Assembly: GCF_009674805.1 (NCBI RefSeq)
Contig: NZ_WKKI01000010.1
Coordinates: forward strand, 23,639-87,638
DNA length: 64,000 nucleotides
Direction of reading: 5' to 3'
DNA from: Metabacillus lacus
GTDB taxonomy: Bacteria > Bacillota > Bacilli > Bacillales > Bacillaceae
The notes under the pieces are model-generated. The model did not search any database and was not told the origin of the DNA. It saw nothing but the letters and a program-made list of their open reading frames with translations. This document shows, piece after piece, positions 16,886-24,937 of this stretch; position 1 is the first letter of the stretch, and the number at the start of each line of letters is the position of its first letter. The translations under genes were made by a program, and so were the position numbers.

Positions 16886-17022
16886 TCTGCAGTCTCTCCT
16901 GGCTTACGAGGTTAGCTGTCGGATTCGGACGAAGAGCAGTCCTACCAGTCTAATGGATTCACCCCTGCATGACATGCATGCTGTTGGTTCCCCCGCTCCC
17001 TGTTGGGATTAAGCACCTATGA
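16886..17022 (-). promoter_or_regulatory. Cyclic-di-AMP riboswitch (ydaO-yuaA type)
   Basis: On the minus strand the conserved blocks of the ydaO-yuaA aptamer occur in order: GCTTAATCC, GGAGCGGGGGAACCAA, GGGGTGAATCCATTAGA, a GGTAGGACTGCTC stretch, TCCGAATCCGACAGCTAACC and TCGTAAGCC. Known members bind c-di-AMP and stop transcription of potassium, amino-acid or wall-hydrolase genes. Here it leads into the terminator at 16822 and the symporter gene. Confidence 0.9.
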
Positions 17023-17087
17023 AATTTAATTAATATAAATATACGAAAATACTTTCACATTTGCAATCACAAATTTTTTCAATCCTG

Positions 17088-18863
17088 CTATTTTGTTAAT
17101 TCCAAAAATTCTTCAACATCTTTCAAAGTCATTTTGACAGCTTCTTCCCAAAAATCTGCTGCTTTTATATCAGCGCTGAGATGCTTTGCAGCCAGCTCCT
17201 CCACTGTCATGGAGCCGGTATCTTTTAAAAGGGAGATATACTTCTCTTCAAAGCTTTTTCCTTCCTTGCCGGCTCTCGCATAAATACCAAGCGCAAAGAG
17301 ATATCCGAAAGTATACGGAAAGTTGTAGAATGGTGTACCGGTAATATAAAAGTGAAGTTTTGAAGCCCAAAAACCCTTATGATAAGTTCCGAGACTGTCG
17401 CCGTAAGCTTCTTTTTGCGCACCTTCCATCAGTTCATTCAGGCGCTCAGCACTGACAGCTCCCTTTTTCCGCTCCTCGTAAAAAGATGTTTCAAAAAGAA
17501 AACGGGCATGGATATTCATCAATAACGCTGCACTGCGCTGTATTTTATCTTCAAGAAGCGCTAAATGCTCCTCTTTTGTGCCGGCTTTCTTCACAGATGC
17601 GTCCGCTACAATCATCTCTGCAAAAGTGGATGCAGTTTCAGCAACGTTCATGGCATAATTTTGATTAAGAGTATGCACATCCTCCATCGCATGCTGATGA
17701 AATGCGTGACCAAGTTCGTGGGCAAGGGTAGCAACGTTATTCGGTGTTCCTGAATAGGTCATAAATATTCTGGTTTGTCCGCTTTCCGGGAAGCTTGTGC
17801 AAAATCCTCCAGGTGCTTTATCAGCACGGTCTTCGGCCTCAATCCAGTTATCCTCAAATGCCTTTCTACAAAAGCTCTCCAATTGGGAGCCAAACTGCCC
17901 GAACTGTTTCAGTATAAACTCCGCACCTTCCTGATAGCCCATTTTACTATTGGCTTTTCCAACAGGAGCGTCAAGATCATACCAGTCCAGCCTTTCTACT
18001 CCAAGAAGTTCTGCCTTTCTTTTCAAATATTTTAGGAAAGGCCCTTTGTTCCTGCTGATTGTCTCCCACATGACATTTAGTGTTTCCCCGCTCATCCTGT
18101 TTAGGGATAAGGGCTCTTTTAACACATCATTCCAGCCTCTTTTCTCGTAAACGCTCAGTCTGAAACCTGCCAGATGATTGAGCGTATCAGCAAATAAATC
18201 TCCATTTTGAGACCAGGCTTCTTCCCAGCCTTGAAAAACTGATTTTCTTACTTCTCTGTCAGGATCAGAAAATTTGTTGAATGCCTGCCCGATAGACAGC
18301 AATTTGGTCTCTCCGTTTTCTTCGACTTTCACAGTCATTTTGCTGACAATGGTATCATACAGCTGTCCCCACCCATGATAGCCATCCACTGCGAGACTTT
18401 GAATCATTGTTTCTTCTGGTAAAGACAGCTTTTCTTTTACCCTGTCTCTTCTTTCATTGAGGACAAACTTTATCTCCGTGAAGGTGCTGTTCAGCAGCTT
18501 GTTCCACGAGAAGTCATCAATTTCCGCCAGTTTTTGGTCCAGCTGAGCAAGTATGACTCCAAACTCTGCACTGATATTTGTGATTCTCCCCCGCAGTAGT
18601 CCAGCCTGAACGTCTTTCGTGTTTTGAGCCTGCAAACAGCTTACATATGCCCCGGCCTGCCCTACTTGCTTTGCTATGTATTGAAATGCCGTCAGCACTT
18701 CAGAGAGTTCTGATTCTGAGGAATCCTCCCGGAGCTGAAAGCGCTCCGTTTTTTCCTTAAAAACGCCAAGCTCCGCAGTTAACTGCTCAAGATAGTCATT
18801 AAATTCCCGTGACCCGCTGCCTCCCTTAAAAAAGACATCCAGATCCCATATAGGCGTATACGT
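17088..18863 (-). CDS. M3-family oligoendopeptidase (PepF-like)
   Basis: A ~591-residue zinc metallopeptidase of family M3, cleaving short peptides in the cytoplasm. The active site 'ATLAHELGHAFHQHAM' has the HExxH zinc motif, and the third ligand Glu follows in 'MNVAETASTFAEMIV'. The whole chain is collinear with PepF-type enzymes. The GTG start at 18863 gives 'VTYTPIWDLDVFF', the normal N-terminus, and AGGAGG lies 12 nt upstream, inside the longer reading from 18896, which has no site of its own. The gene stands alone. Confidence 0.88.
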   Translation of the reverse strand, partial: TYTPIWDLDVFFKGGSGSREFNDYLEQLTAELGVFKEKTERFQLREDSSESELSEVLTAFQYIAKQVGQAGAYVSCLQAQNTKDVQAGLLRGRITNISAEFGVILAQLDQKLAEIDDFSWNKLLNSTFTEIKFVLNERRDRVKEKLSLPEETMIQSLAVDGYHGWGQLYDTIVSKMTVKVEENGETKLLSIGQAFNKFSDPDREVRKSVFQGWEEAWSQNGDLFADTLNHLAGFRLSVYEKRGWNDVLKEPLSLNRMSGETLNVMWETISRNKGPFLKYLKRKAELLGVERLDWYDLDAPVGKANSKMGYQEGAEFILKQFGQFGSQLESFCRKAFEDNWIEAEDRADKAPGGFCTSFPESGQTRIFMTYSGTPNNVATLAHELGHAFHQHAMEDVHTLNQNYAMNVAETASTFAEMIVADASVKKAGTKEEHLALLEDKIQRSAALLMNIHARFLFETSFYEERKKGAVSAERLNELMEGAQKEAYGDSLGTYHKGFWASKLHFYITGTPFYNFPYTFGYLFALGIYARAGKEGKSFEEKYISLLKDTGSMTVEELAAKHLSADIKAADFWEEAVKMTLKDVEEFLELTK

Positions 18864-18951
18864 CACGATATGTCCCAGCCTCCTGCTTCTACTCATATTT
18901 GTTCAATTAAATTATAGCTAATTAAGAAAATTCTAACAATTACTTTCTGGA

Positions 18952-20130
18952 TTATATCTTTCTGATCTGAAAGAAAAATGCCCCCGCCAACAAAATGACA
19001 ATCGCAAATGAAATGCCCATAACGTTCTGAAAATGGGAATCTGAAAGTTGTTTCTGTTTCTCTCCCTGTGCTTCCCCATTGGTGAGCAGTTCTTCTTCTG
19101 AAGGGAGCTCTTCTGATAAGCTGGTCAATGCCTTGGAGACAAGCACTCTTCCATTCTCTCCTTTTATCACCAGCTCTCCGCCTGCTGCTTCTTGCCTTGT
19201 TTCCTCATTTTTATATTTTGTATAGTAAATATCTTCATCATTTCGGTATGCATATCCCTCATCATCATGAAAAGTTGTTCCTTCTTTAATCAAACCAGTC
19301 TCGTAAAATTGAAAACCATAGTCTAGCAGTTTCATTGTATCCTGATAGGATTGTCTGTCAGTAGGTGCCTTCAGGGTTACTGCAATCAGGCCCAGGCCAT
19401 CCCGCTCTGCATGTGTTACGAGTGTAAAACCGGCAAGAGACACATAGCCGTTCTTTCCGCCCAATATCCCCTCATACGGTGACTGGCTGATCAATTTATG
19501 ATGGTTGATTAGTGTAGTGTCCCATGTAAGCCCATCCCATTTCAGCTGAGGTGTCCCGAAGATCTCCAGAAACTCAGGATCCCTAATACCATATTGAGTA
19601 ATCAGCGCCATATCATGTGCTGAAGTTAAGTGGTTTGGCGACGATAATCCATGTGGATTTTCAAAAAAGGTTTCCTGAATTCCCGCTTCTCTCTTAAAAA
19701 ACTCATTCATCCCTTCAGAAAATTTCTCAACACTTCCGCTGATGTGCTCAGCGATCGCAACTCCTGCGTCATTGCCTGAATTGATAACAAGGCCCTGAAT
19801 CAGCTTTTTGAGCGGCAGCTGCTCACCTTCTTCCAGAAAAACAGAAGTTCCCTCCGCCTGTGTTGCTTTCTTGCTTACTGTTACAACATCTTGAAGCTCA
19901 CCGGTATGAATGGCATATATCGCTGTTGCAATTTTTGTTATGCTTGCCGGGTGCATGGGCATCCTGCTGTTTTTATCATATAAAATCTGTCCGGACCTGG
20001 CGTCAATCAGCACTGCGGCTTCACTGTTCAGCTCCGGCTGTTCAAACAGCCCCTCTGCAGCAGCAGAGTCAGGCTGGAAACTATGTATCATGATGATAGC
20101 TGCTGTTAAAATAACTGTGAGTTTTCTCAA
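18952..20130 (-). CDS. D-alanyl-D-alanine carboxypeptidase (DacF-like, PBP5 family)
   Basis: A 392-residue low-molecular-weight penicillin-binding protein that trims the terminal D-Ala from peptidoglycan stems. A signal peptide is followed by the three active-site motifs: SxxK in 'HPASITKIATA', SxN in 'VINSGNDAGVAIAEH', and a KTG-type box in 'ILGGKNGYVSLAGFT' where Asn replaces Thr. A C-terminal hydrophobic segment ('FAIVILLAGAFFF') plus basic tail is a likely membrane anchor. TTG at 20130 with GGGGGA 6 nt upstream is preferred over ATG at 20154. It could be DacF or YodJ/DacC-like; the exact paralogue is not certain. Confidence 0.83.
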   Translation of the reverse strand: MRKLTVILTAAIIMIHSFQPDSAAAEGLFEQPELNSEAAVLIDARSGQILYDKNSRMPMHPASITKIATAIYAIHTGELQDVVTVSKKATQAEGTSVFLEEGEQLPLKKLIQGLVINSGNDAGVAIAEHISGSVEKFSEGMNEFFKREAGIQETFFENPHGLSSPNHLTSAHDMALITQYGIRDPEFLEIFGTPQLKWDGLTWDTTLINHHKLISQSPYEGILGGKNGYVSLAGFTLVTHAERDGLGLIAVTLKAPTDRQSYQDTMKLLDYGFQFYETGLIKEGTTFHDDEGYAYRNDEDIYYTKYKNEETRQEAAGGELVIKGENGRVLVSKALTSLSEELPSEEELLTNGEAQGEKQKQLSDSHFQNVMGISFAIVILLAGAFFFQIRKI

Positions 20131-20198
20131 TGCAATTCCCCCGGCTCTTCTCATTTCCTGTATAAGAATAACAAGGGAAATTACAAAAACGCAATGTA

Positions 20199-20222
20199 AA
20201 TAAATAGAAAAGTCTATTTATT
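20199..20222. promoter_or_regulatory. Inverted repeat between dacF-like gene and tetR
   Basis: AATAAATAG and CTATTTATT with a 6-nt gap form a 9-bp perfect palindrome just upstream of the tetR promoter. It may be an operator for the TetR regulator. Confidence 0.4.
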
Positions 20223-20229
20223 CTCTTAT

Positions 20230-20258
20230 TTGACGTTCTGAACACTCCCCTGTAGAAT
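20230..20258 (+). promoter_or_regulatory. Promoter and possible operator of the tetR-ykkCD operon
   Basis: TTGACG (20230-20235) and TAGAAT (20253-20258) have a 17-nt spacer. TGACGTTC (20231-20238) and GAACGTCA (20268-20275) form an inverted repeat that brackets the promoter core, a second candidate operator. Confidence 0.6.
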
Positions 20259-20292
20259 GATCCTTACGAACGTCAGGAAGGAAGGAGATAGT

Positions 20293-20874
20293 ATGACAAT
20301 TGATAAAATAAAGCAAGCCGCTGTGCTTCACTTTTCCCAAAAAGGATATGAAGGTGCCTCACTCGCTGATATTGCAGCAGACGCAGGCATTAAGAAACAA
20401 TCCCTATACACATATTTTCAAAGTAAAGATCAGCTGTTTCTTCACACAATCGATGATGTGGTTAAAGCTGAAATTCAATTTATAGACAGCAGCCTGAAAA
20501 ACAACAGTGACTCTTCAGGTGAAGAGATACTTTACGCCCTTCTCGGCAATTTTCGCAACAAATTTCATACAGCCAATGAGACTAGATTTCTCCTGAGAAT
20601 TTGTTTTTTCCCTCCGGAACACCTTCACAGCTCTGTGATGGAAAAATCCTATTTATACTTGGACAGCTTTGAAAGCAAACTATCCGCTTTTATGGCCCAA
20701 AGACTAGAAAAACCTCAGGCAGCTGAGGAGGCAGCCATTGCTTTTCTGAGCGTCTTTGATGCTGCAATGCTTGAACTGCTTTATGGAGGGGAGAAAAGAT
20801 TTGAAAGAAGAGTAGCAGCATTGTGGCCTTTTTATTTACATGGGCTGCATGCATTAGGAGGAACCCTGAAGTGA
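20293..20874 (+). CDS. TetR/AcrR-family transcriptional regulator
   Basis: A 193-residue regulator. The N-terminal helix-turn-helix is typical: '[41 protein letters not shown]'-type pattern (residues 8-50), followed by an all-helical ligand domain. It heads an operon with two SMR efflux genes and overlaps the first by 4 nt (GTGA), so it most likely represses the pair and responds to a pump substrate. ATG at 20293 is preceded by GAAGGAGA; the longer reading lacks a site. Confidence 0.9.
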   Translation: MTIDKIKQAAVLHFSQKGYEGASLADIAADAGIKKQSLYTYFQSKDQLFLHTIDDVVKAEIQFIDSSLKNNSDSSGEEILYALLGNFRNKFHTANETRFLLRICFFPPEHLHSSVMEKSYLYLDSFESKLSAFMAQRLEKPQAAEEAAIAFLSVFDAAMLELLYGGEKRFERRVAALWPFYLHGLHALGGTLK

Positions 20875-21209
20875 ACAGTAACTGGATGATGGTGTTTATC
20901 GCAGCTGTATTTGAAGTAGTCTGGGTATCTGGACTTAAATATGCAGACAATCTTTTTATGTGGACTATGACAATCATAGGTATTGTTGTGAGCTTTGCAT
21001 TGCTGATTAGATCTACAAAAAGACTCCCGGTCAGCACGGTTTATGCTGTTTTTACCGGTCTCGGTGCTGCAGGTACCGTTCTGGTTGAGACCATTTTATT
21101 TGGAGAGCCTTTTCAATGGATAAAGCTCTTCCTCATTTTGACACTGATTACGGGTGTTGCTGGATTAAAGGCACTTTCAGGAACAGCTGATGCGGAAGGA
21201 GAACACTGA
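20871..21209 (+). CDS. ykkC: Small multidrug resistance protein, YkkC-type
   Basis: A 112-residue four-helix SMR protein. The essential membrane Glu is in '[16 protein letters not shown]' and the SMR signature is '[20 protein letters not shown]'. It closely follows the pattern of B. subtilis YkkC, which works only as a heteromer with YkkD; related proteins export cationic drugs or guanidinium. GTG overlaps the tetR stop, with AGGAGG 8 nt upstream. The hydrophilic tail is short. Confidence 0.9.
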   Translation: MNSNWMMVFIAAVFEVVWVSGLKYADNLFMWTMTIIGIVVSFALLIRSTKRLPVSTVYAVFTGLGAAGTVLVETILFGEPFQWIKLFLILTLITGVAGLKALSGTADAEGEH

Positions 21210-21211
21210 AG

Positions 21212-21526
21212 ATGGAGTGGATTTATCTAATTTTGGCAGGTTTTTTTGAGATCGTCGGGGTTGCAGGAATAAACCGGCTGAATCAAAAACGAAATCTATT
21301 TTCTTTTTTATATATGGCGGGCGGATTTACGGTAAGCTTCATCCTGCTGAGCATCGCTATGCAGGATATCTCAATGGGTACAGCATATGCTGTATGGACA
21401 GGCATAGGAACAGCTGGAAGCGCTCTGATGGGTATTTTCTTTTTCCAGGAATCTAGTAACTGGAAAAGACTTCTGTTCATCAGCATGATTATTTGCTCTA
21501 CTGTTGGCTTAAAGCTTATATCCTAA
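21212..21526 (+). CDS. ykkD: Small multidrug resistance protein, YkkD-type
   Basis: A 104-residue SMR partner with the conserved Glu in 'LAGFFEIVGVAGINRLN' and the signature 'ISMGTAYAVWTGIGTAGSALMGI'. It is the second half of the paired pump and starts 2 nt after ykkC stops, so the two are translated together. Unlike B. subtilis ykkCD, no guanidine riboswitch is seen upstream; control is apparently by the TetR gene. Confidence 0.9.
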   Translation: MEWIYLILAGFFEIVGVAGINRLNQKRNLFSFLYMAGGFTVSFILLSIAMQDISMGTAYAVWTGIGTAGSALMGIFFFQESSNWKRLLFISMIICSTVGLKLIS

Positions 21527-21527
21527 T

Positions 21528-21566
21528 ACAGCCTCCCGGATGAAGGATCCGGAAGGCTGTTTTTTT
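21528..21566. terminator. Bidirectional terminator between ykkD and the GNAT gene
   Basis: ACAGCCTCCCGGAT pairs with ATCCGGAAGGCTGT (one mismatch region), followed by TTTTTTT on the plus strand. Confidence 0.8.
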
Positions 21567-21999
21567 ATAAGGTTTTTTCCCAAAATATCATGTCACTGTT
21601 TCTAGATACTTCTTTTAAACCCAGTTTATTCAGCACTTTAATGGACGGGGAGTTTTCAATCAAACACTCAGCTGTAATGATCTTAACAGCTCCCGTTGCA
21701 TTCACCCAGTTTAACAGTGCTTCAACTGCTTCTGTAGCGTAGCCTTTATTTTGATAGTGGGCAGAAATTCCATAACCAATTTCCACTTTTCCATACTCAT
21801 CAGGCTTTCCTTTGAAGCCAATATCACCTATAATGGAGCCGTCTTCCAGAATCTTGACAAGCCATACGCCCCAACCCAGACTATCAGGATCTTCCCTCAA
21901 AGAATCAAGATAATGCCTGATAAATTCTCTTGGATCATCATCTTTTACATCTTCCTCCCGGCAAGGAATCAACTTTAATCTTTTTGTTAGTATTTCCAT
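21565..21999 (-). CDS. GNAT-family N-acetyltransferase
   Basis: A 144-residue GNAT protein. The start 'MEILTKRLKLIPCREEDV' is typical of the RimJ/RimL-like group, the acetyl-CoA loop is 'AHYQNKGYATEAVEALLNW', and 'ENSPSIKVLNKLGL' forms motif B. The acceptor substrate is unknown. ATG at 21999 is chosen (GGGAG 10 nt upstream); the much longer open frame to 22434 is antisense to the next gene and not real. Confidence 0.85.
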   Translation of the reverse strand: MEILTKRLKLIPCREEDVKDDDPREFIRHYLDSLREDPDSLGWGVWLVKILEDGSIIGDIGFKGKPDEYGKVEIGYGISAHYQNKGYATEAVEALLNWVNATGAVKIITAECLIENSPSIKVLNKLGLKEVSRNSDMIFWEKTL

Positions 22000-22081
22000 G
22001 TATCTCATTCTCCCATCATCGTGCAGCTTCCCTTTCATTATAATAGGATGTAGAGGAAGATAAAAGAAAGGAAGATAAAAT

Positions 22082-22915
22082 ATGCCAAGAAGAGTTGCCG
22101 CCATTACAGGAGCTTCAAGCGGATTTGGCCTTCTGACTAGCGTTTCCCTGCTGAAAGAGGGAATGACGGTCATTGCGCTTGTAAGAAATACGGAAAGGGC
22201 TGCCATGCTTGTGAAAGCGGCTGCCGGCTGGGAAGACAACTTAATCCTGCATAAGCTGGATGTAACAGATGCTGCTGACATTTCATCATTCCAATCTCTT
22301 CTGGAGAAAATTGGAGAAATTGATCTGCTGGTGAACAACGCGGGCTTTGCTGCTGGAGGATTTTGTGAAGATGTATCTGTCGATGAATACAGAGAACAAT
22401 TTGAAACAAATTTCTTCGGCTTGATTTCAATCACTCAGATTGTTCTTCCATTCATGAGACAGCAGCGTTCAGGCAAAATTTTGAATATCAGCAGCATCAG
22501 CGGTCTCACAGGTTTTCCCGGGCTTTCTCCCTATGTTGCGTCAAAGCATGCAGTCGAAGGCTATTCAGAGTGCCTTCGTCTTGAAATGAAACCATACGGA
22601 GTACAGGTTGCGCTGATTGAGCCTGGTTCCTACCGTACCAGCATCTGGTCCAGAGGCAGAAAAATGGCTGCAAAATCCGGAAAAGATTCCCCTTACAGTG
22701 AATATATGAAAAAGGTTGAAAGAGAGATGGAAGTTTCAGCAAAAGATCATGGAGATCCTCAAGAAGTTGCAGATTTAATCACAGCACTTGCAAATCAACA
22801 TACTATCTCCAAGCTTCGGCACCCTGCCGGCAAAGGCATTCGGCAGATGCTGTGGGCCAAAAAGCTGCTTCCCTGGAAGATATGGGAGCACATGTTTCTG
22901 TCGAGATTGCGTTAA
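22082..22915 (+). CDS. SDR-family oxidoreductase
   Basis: A 277-residue classical short-chain dehydrogenase. The NAD(P)-binding glycine motif is 'AITGASSGFGLLTS', the stabilising 'LLVNNAGFA' follows, and the catalytic Ser and Tyr-x-x-x-Lys appear in 'ILNISSISG' and 'SPYVASKHAVEGY'. An Arg after the second strand (VRNTER) suggests NADPH. The substrate is unknown. The start follows AGGAAGATAAAAT. Confidence 0.88.
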   Translation: MPRRVAAITGASSGFGLLTSVSLLKEGMTVIALVRNTERAAMLVKAAAGWEDNLILHKLDVTDAADISSFQSLLEKIGEIDLLVNNAGFAAGGFCEDVSVDEYREQFETNFFGLISITQIVLPFMRQQRSGKILNISSISGLTGFPGLSPYVASKHAVEGYSECLRLEMKPYGVQVALIEPGSYRTSIWSRGRKMAAKSGKDSPYSEYMKKVEREMEVSAKDHGDPQEVADLITALANQHTISKLRHPAGKGIRQMLWAKKLLPWKIWEHMFLSRLR

Positions 22916-22926
22916 AAGTTCAACAT

Positions 22927-22965
22927 AAAAAGGGCAGCCCGTAGTAGACGAGCTGCCCTCTTTTC
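22927..22965. terminator. Bidirectional terminator between SDR and ywaD
   Basis: AGGGCAGC (22931-22938) and GCTGCCCT (22952-22959) with AAAA before and CTTTT after, serving two convergent genes. Confidence 0.8.
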
Positions 22966-22975
22966 TATGATTCTC

Positions 22976-24325
22976 TTATTTTCCTGCCAATGAGTAGACA
23001 GAAACACCAACCAACTCGCCTGCTTCCTGAAGGCGTTCTTTGCTGATGTATTGAAGTGTATCCTGAGGAGTGTGATAGTATGGCTCAAGAGCTGCTGTAC
23101 CAGGCTCCCTGCGGATAAAGTTAACTGCTGCAATGCCTGCTTCATGGAATGATACATGATCAGATGCGCCGCGCTCAAACAATATCAGCTCAGAAGGAGT
23201 ACCAATTCTTTTAGCTGCTGCCTTTGCTGTTTCAGATACGATATTGGCTTTTCCATCGACCGTATTCATGAAGATAGCAGTAGCATTTTCCCAGCTGGTT
23301 CCTACCATATCCATATTAAAATTCCCAAGGCTTCTGTTTTTCTCATCAGCGCTCAGCTGGCTTACATAATATTTAGAACCGAGTAACCCGATTTCCTCAG
23401 CTCCAACAAATACAAAGCGGATTTCTTTGTCAATTGGATAGCTCTTCAAAATTCTTGCCAGCTCCAGTAGAACGGATGTACCAGATGCATTGTCGCTTGC
23501 TCCAGGTGCGAACGGAACACTGTCATAGTGAGCGGACACATGGATAATATCAGGATTTTTGATATGCTTAGGCGTTCTGGTTGCAATAATATTTGTGCTG
23601 ACAGCATTTGATAACCTTTTTACTTGAAGCGTGACATTTTTATCTGTCCCTGCATAATCAGCTTTTAATGCCAAACCGCTGGCTCTTGTGACACCCGCAA
23701 CCGGTATGCTGGATTCAAAGCCAAGAGAAGGATTTAAAGGTGCAGCGCTTTCCACATTGTCATAAAGGATGACGCCTGCAGCACCCGCAGCTGCAGCATT
23801 CTGAACTTTAGCAGCAAAAGTCAGGCCTTCTCCTCTGGAAATCAAGGCAATATTGCCCTTAACTGCTTCTGTAAAATCAGTTACCCTTCCAAAACCTGCA
23901 TCCACCAATTTCGCCTGAAGGCCGCCTTCTTGTGTTGCACCTGAGCCAACTGGAATAGTGGTGAGGACTTCCTGTGTACTTGATAAGCGGATTTCGCCTG
24001 TCATCGTATCTGGTATTTTAAATTCCTGTACCTGTACATCTAGTCCGTAGGATAGCAGGCGATTCTTAATCCAGTCTGCAGTTTCTTTTTCAGCAGCTGT
24101 CCCTGCCACACGCGGGCCGATGTCTACACTCATATATCTGACATCTTCATATGCACGGTTCGCATCAAACCTTGCAAGAATTCTTTGATCTTTCCCTTTT
24201 AAATTGGCAGCCACAGCGGACTGCGGTCCTGCAGCATCTGCTGTTTGGGCAGGCAGCGCATAAAAACTGGATGATAGAAGCAGTGCAGACAGCACTACAG
24301 CAGAGCTTTTACGGATTTTTTTCAT
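22976..24325 (-). CDS. ywaD: Secreted M28-family aminopeptidase (YwaD-like)
   Basis: A 449-residue exported double-zinc aminopeptidase. An N-terminal signal peptide ends near 'ALPAQTADAAG'. A PA (protease-associated) domain interrupts the chain around residues 130-240 ('GNIALISRGEGLTFAAKVQNA'). Zinc ligands are seen in 'HVSAHYDSVPFAPGASDNASG', 'VFVGAEEIGLLGS', the Asp of 'NMDMVG' and the late His of 'EPYYHTPQDT'. It should release N-terminal residues from peptides outside the cell. Confidence 0.9.
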   Translation of the reverse strand: MKKIRKSSAVVLSALLLSSSFYALPAQTADAAGPQSAVAANLKGKDQRILARFDANRAYEDVRYMSVDIGPRVAGTAAEKETADWIKNRLLSYGLDVQVQEFKIPDTMTGEIRLSSTQEVLTTIPVGSGATQEGGLQAKLVDAGFGRVTDFTEAVKGNIALISRGEGLTFAAKVQNAAAAGAAGVILYDNVESAAPLNPSLGFESSIPVAGVTRASGLALKADYAGTDKNVTLQVKRLSNAVSTNIIATRTPKHIKNPDIIHVSAHYDSVPFAPGASDNASGTSVLLELARILKSYPIDKEIRFVFVGAEEIGLLGSKYYVSQLSADEKNRSLGNFNMDMVGTSWENATAIFMNTVDGKANIVSETAKAAAKRIGTPSELILFERGASDHVSFHEAGIAAVNFIRREPGTAALEPYYHTPQDTLQYISKERLQEAGELVGVSVYSLAGK

Positions 24326-24565
24326 AACTTGCTTCCTCCTTTTATTTAAATCACTCTGCTGTATTCGCTTTCAGAAGCTGTCAAACCTACTTGTCCTGCG
24401 TTTTTAGGACCATAAAACCTTAAAAAAGAAACTGAAGTCCTACTAAACTTGAAAACTCTAGGTGTATTTTCTTATTCAATTTTATAAAAATTCAGATATT
24501 TATACCTAACAAAGTAGACGATGATTTCTCACAGCCCTTTGGCTTTTCATGAAGAATCTACTTCA
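24326..24565. other. Upstream region of ywaD, no gene seen
   Basis: AT-rich sequence without a supported open frame. It must contain the minus-strand ywaD promoter, which was not assigned with confidence. Confidence 0.4.
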
Positions 24566-24700
24566 TCATAAGAAAAACGCACCACTTTTGGTTGACTCTC
24601 CGTGATGCAGCTCTTGCGTAGTCGGTTGTTCATCAAGCTGAGTCTTGGTCTCCAGGCCAGGAGCTACTGTCGGTTGAGTCTTTTTCTCCTGTTTTTCCAT
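24566..24700 (-). CDS. Hypothetical 44-residue hydrophilic protein
   Basis: A short gene with ATG at 24700, AGGAG and GAGGG sites ahead of it, and a stop at 24566. The product is polar and rich in Gln, Thr and Glu ('MEKQEKKTQPTVAPGLETK' at the start) and ends in the hydrophobic 'GAFFL'. It has no signal peptide and no recognisable domain. The strong ribosome site and lack of other genes in the gap argue that it is real. Function unknown. Confidence 0.5.
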   Translation of the reverse strand: MEKQEKKTQPTVAPGLETKTQLDEQPTTQELHHGESTKSGAFFL

Positions 24701-24833
24701 GGTGCCCTCACTCCTTTCAAAATTCACACTTGTTACCTTTTGCCAAAATGGCTGCTGTATACGCTGAGAAACTTTCTATTTTCGAAGTAGCGCCTGCTTC
24801 AAGACAGGCAGGATAGTGAGCAATTCACCCTGG

Positions 24834-24882
24834 AATGAAAAAGGAGCCAAACTCTTAGACATAAGAATTTGACTCCTTTATT
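24834..24882 (-). terminator. Terminator after fumC
   Basis: A 12-bp stem (24840-24851 with 24868-24879, one mismatch) is flanked by A and T runs, just beyond the fumC stop. Confidence 0.75.
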
Positions 24883-24937
24883 CATCTGGTATTTGCAATA
24901 GTTATTCTCATGATTCTCACTTTGCAATCAACACATC

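Noticed and set aside
22000..22434. N-terminal extension of the GNAT gene
   Set aside because: It runs antisense to the SDR gene, has low-complexity composition and no start signal.
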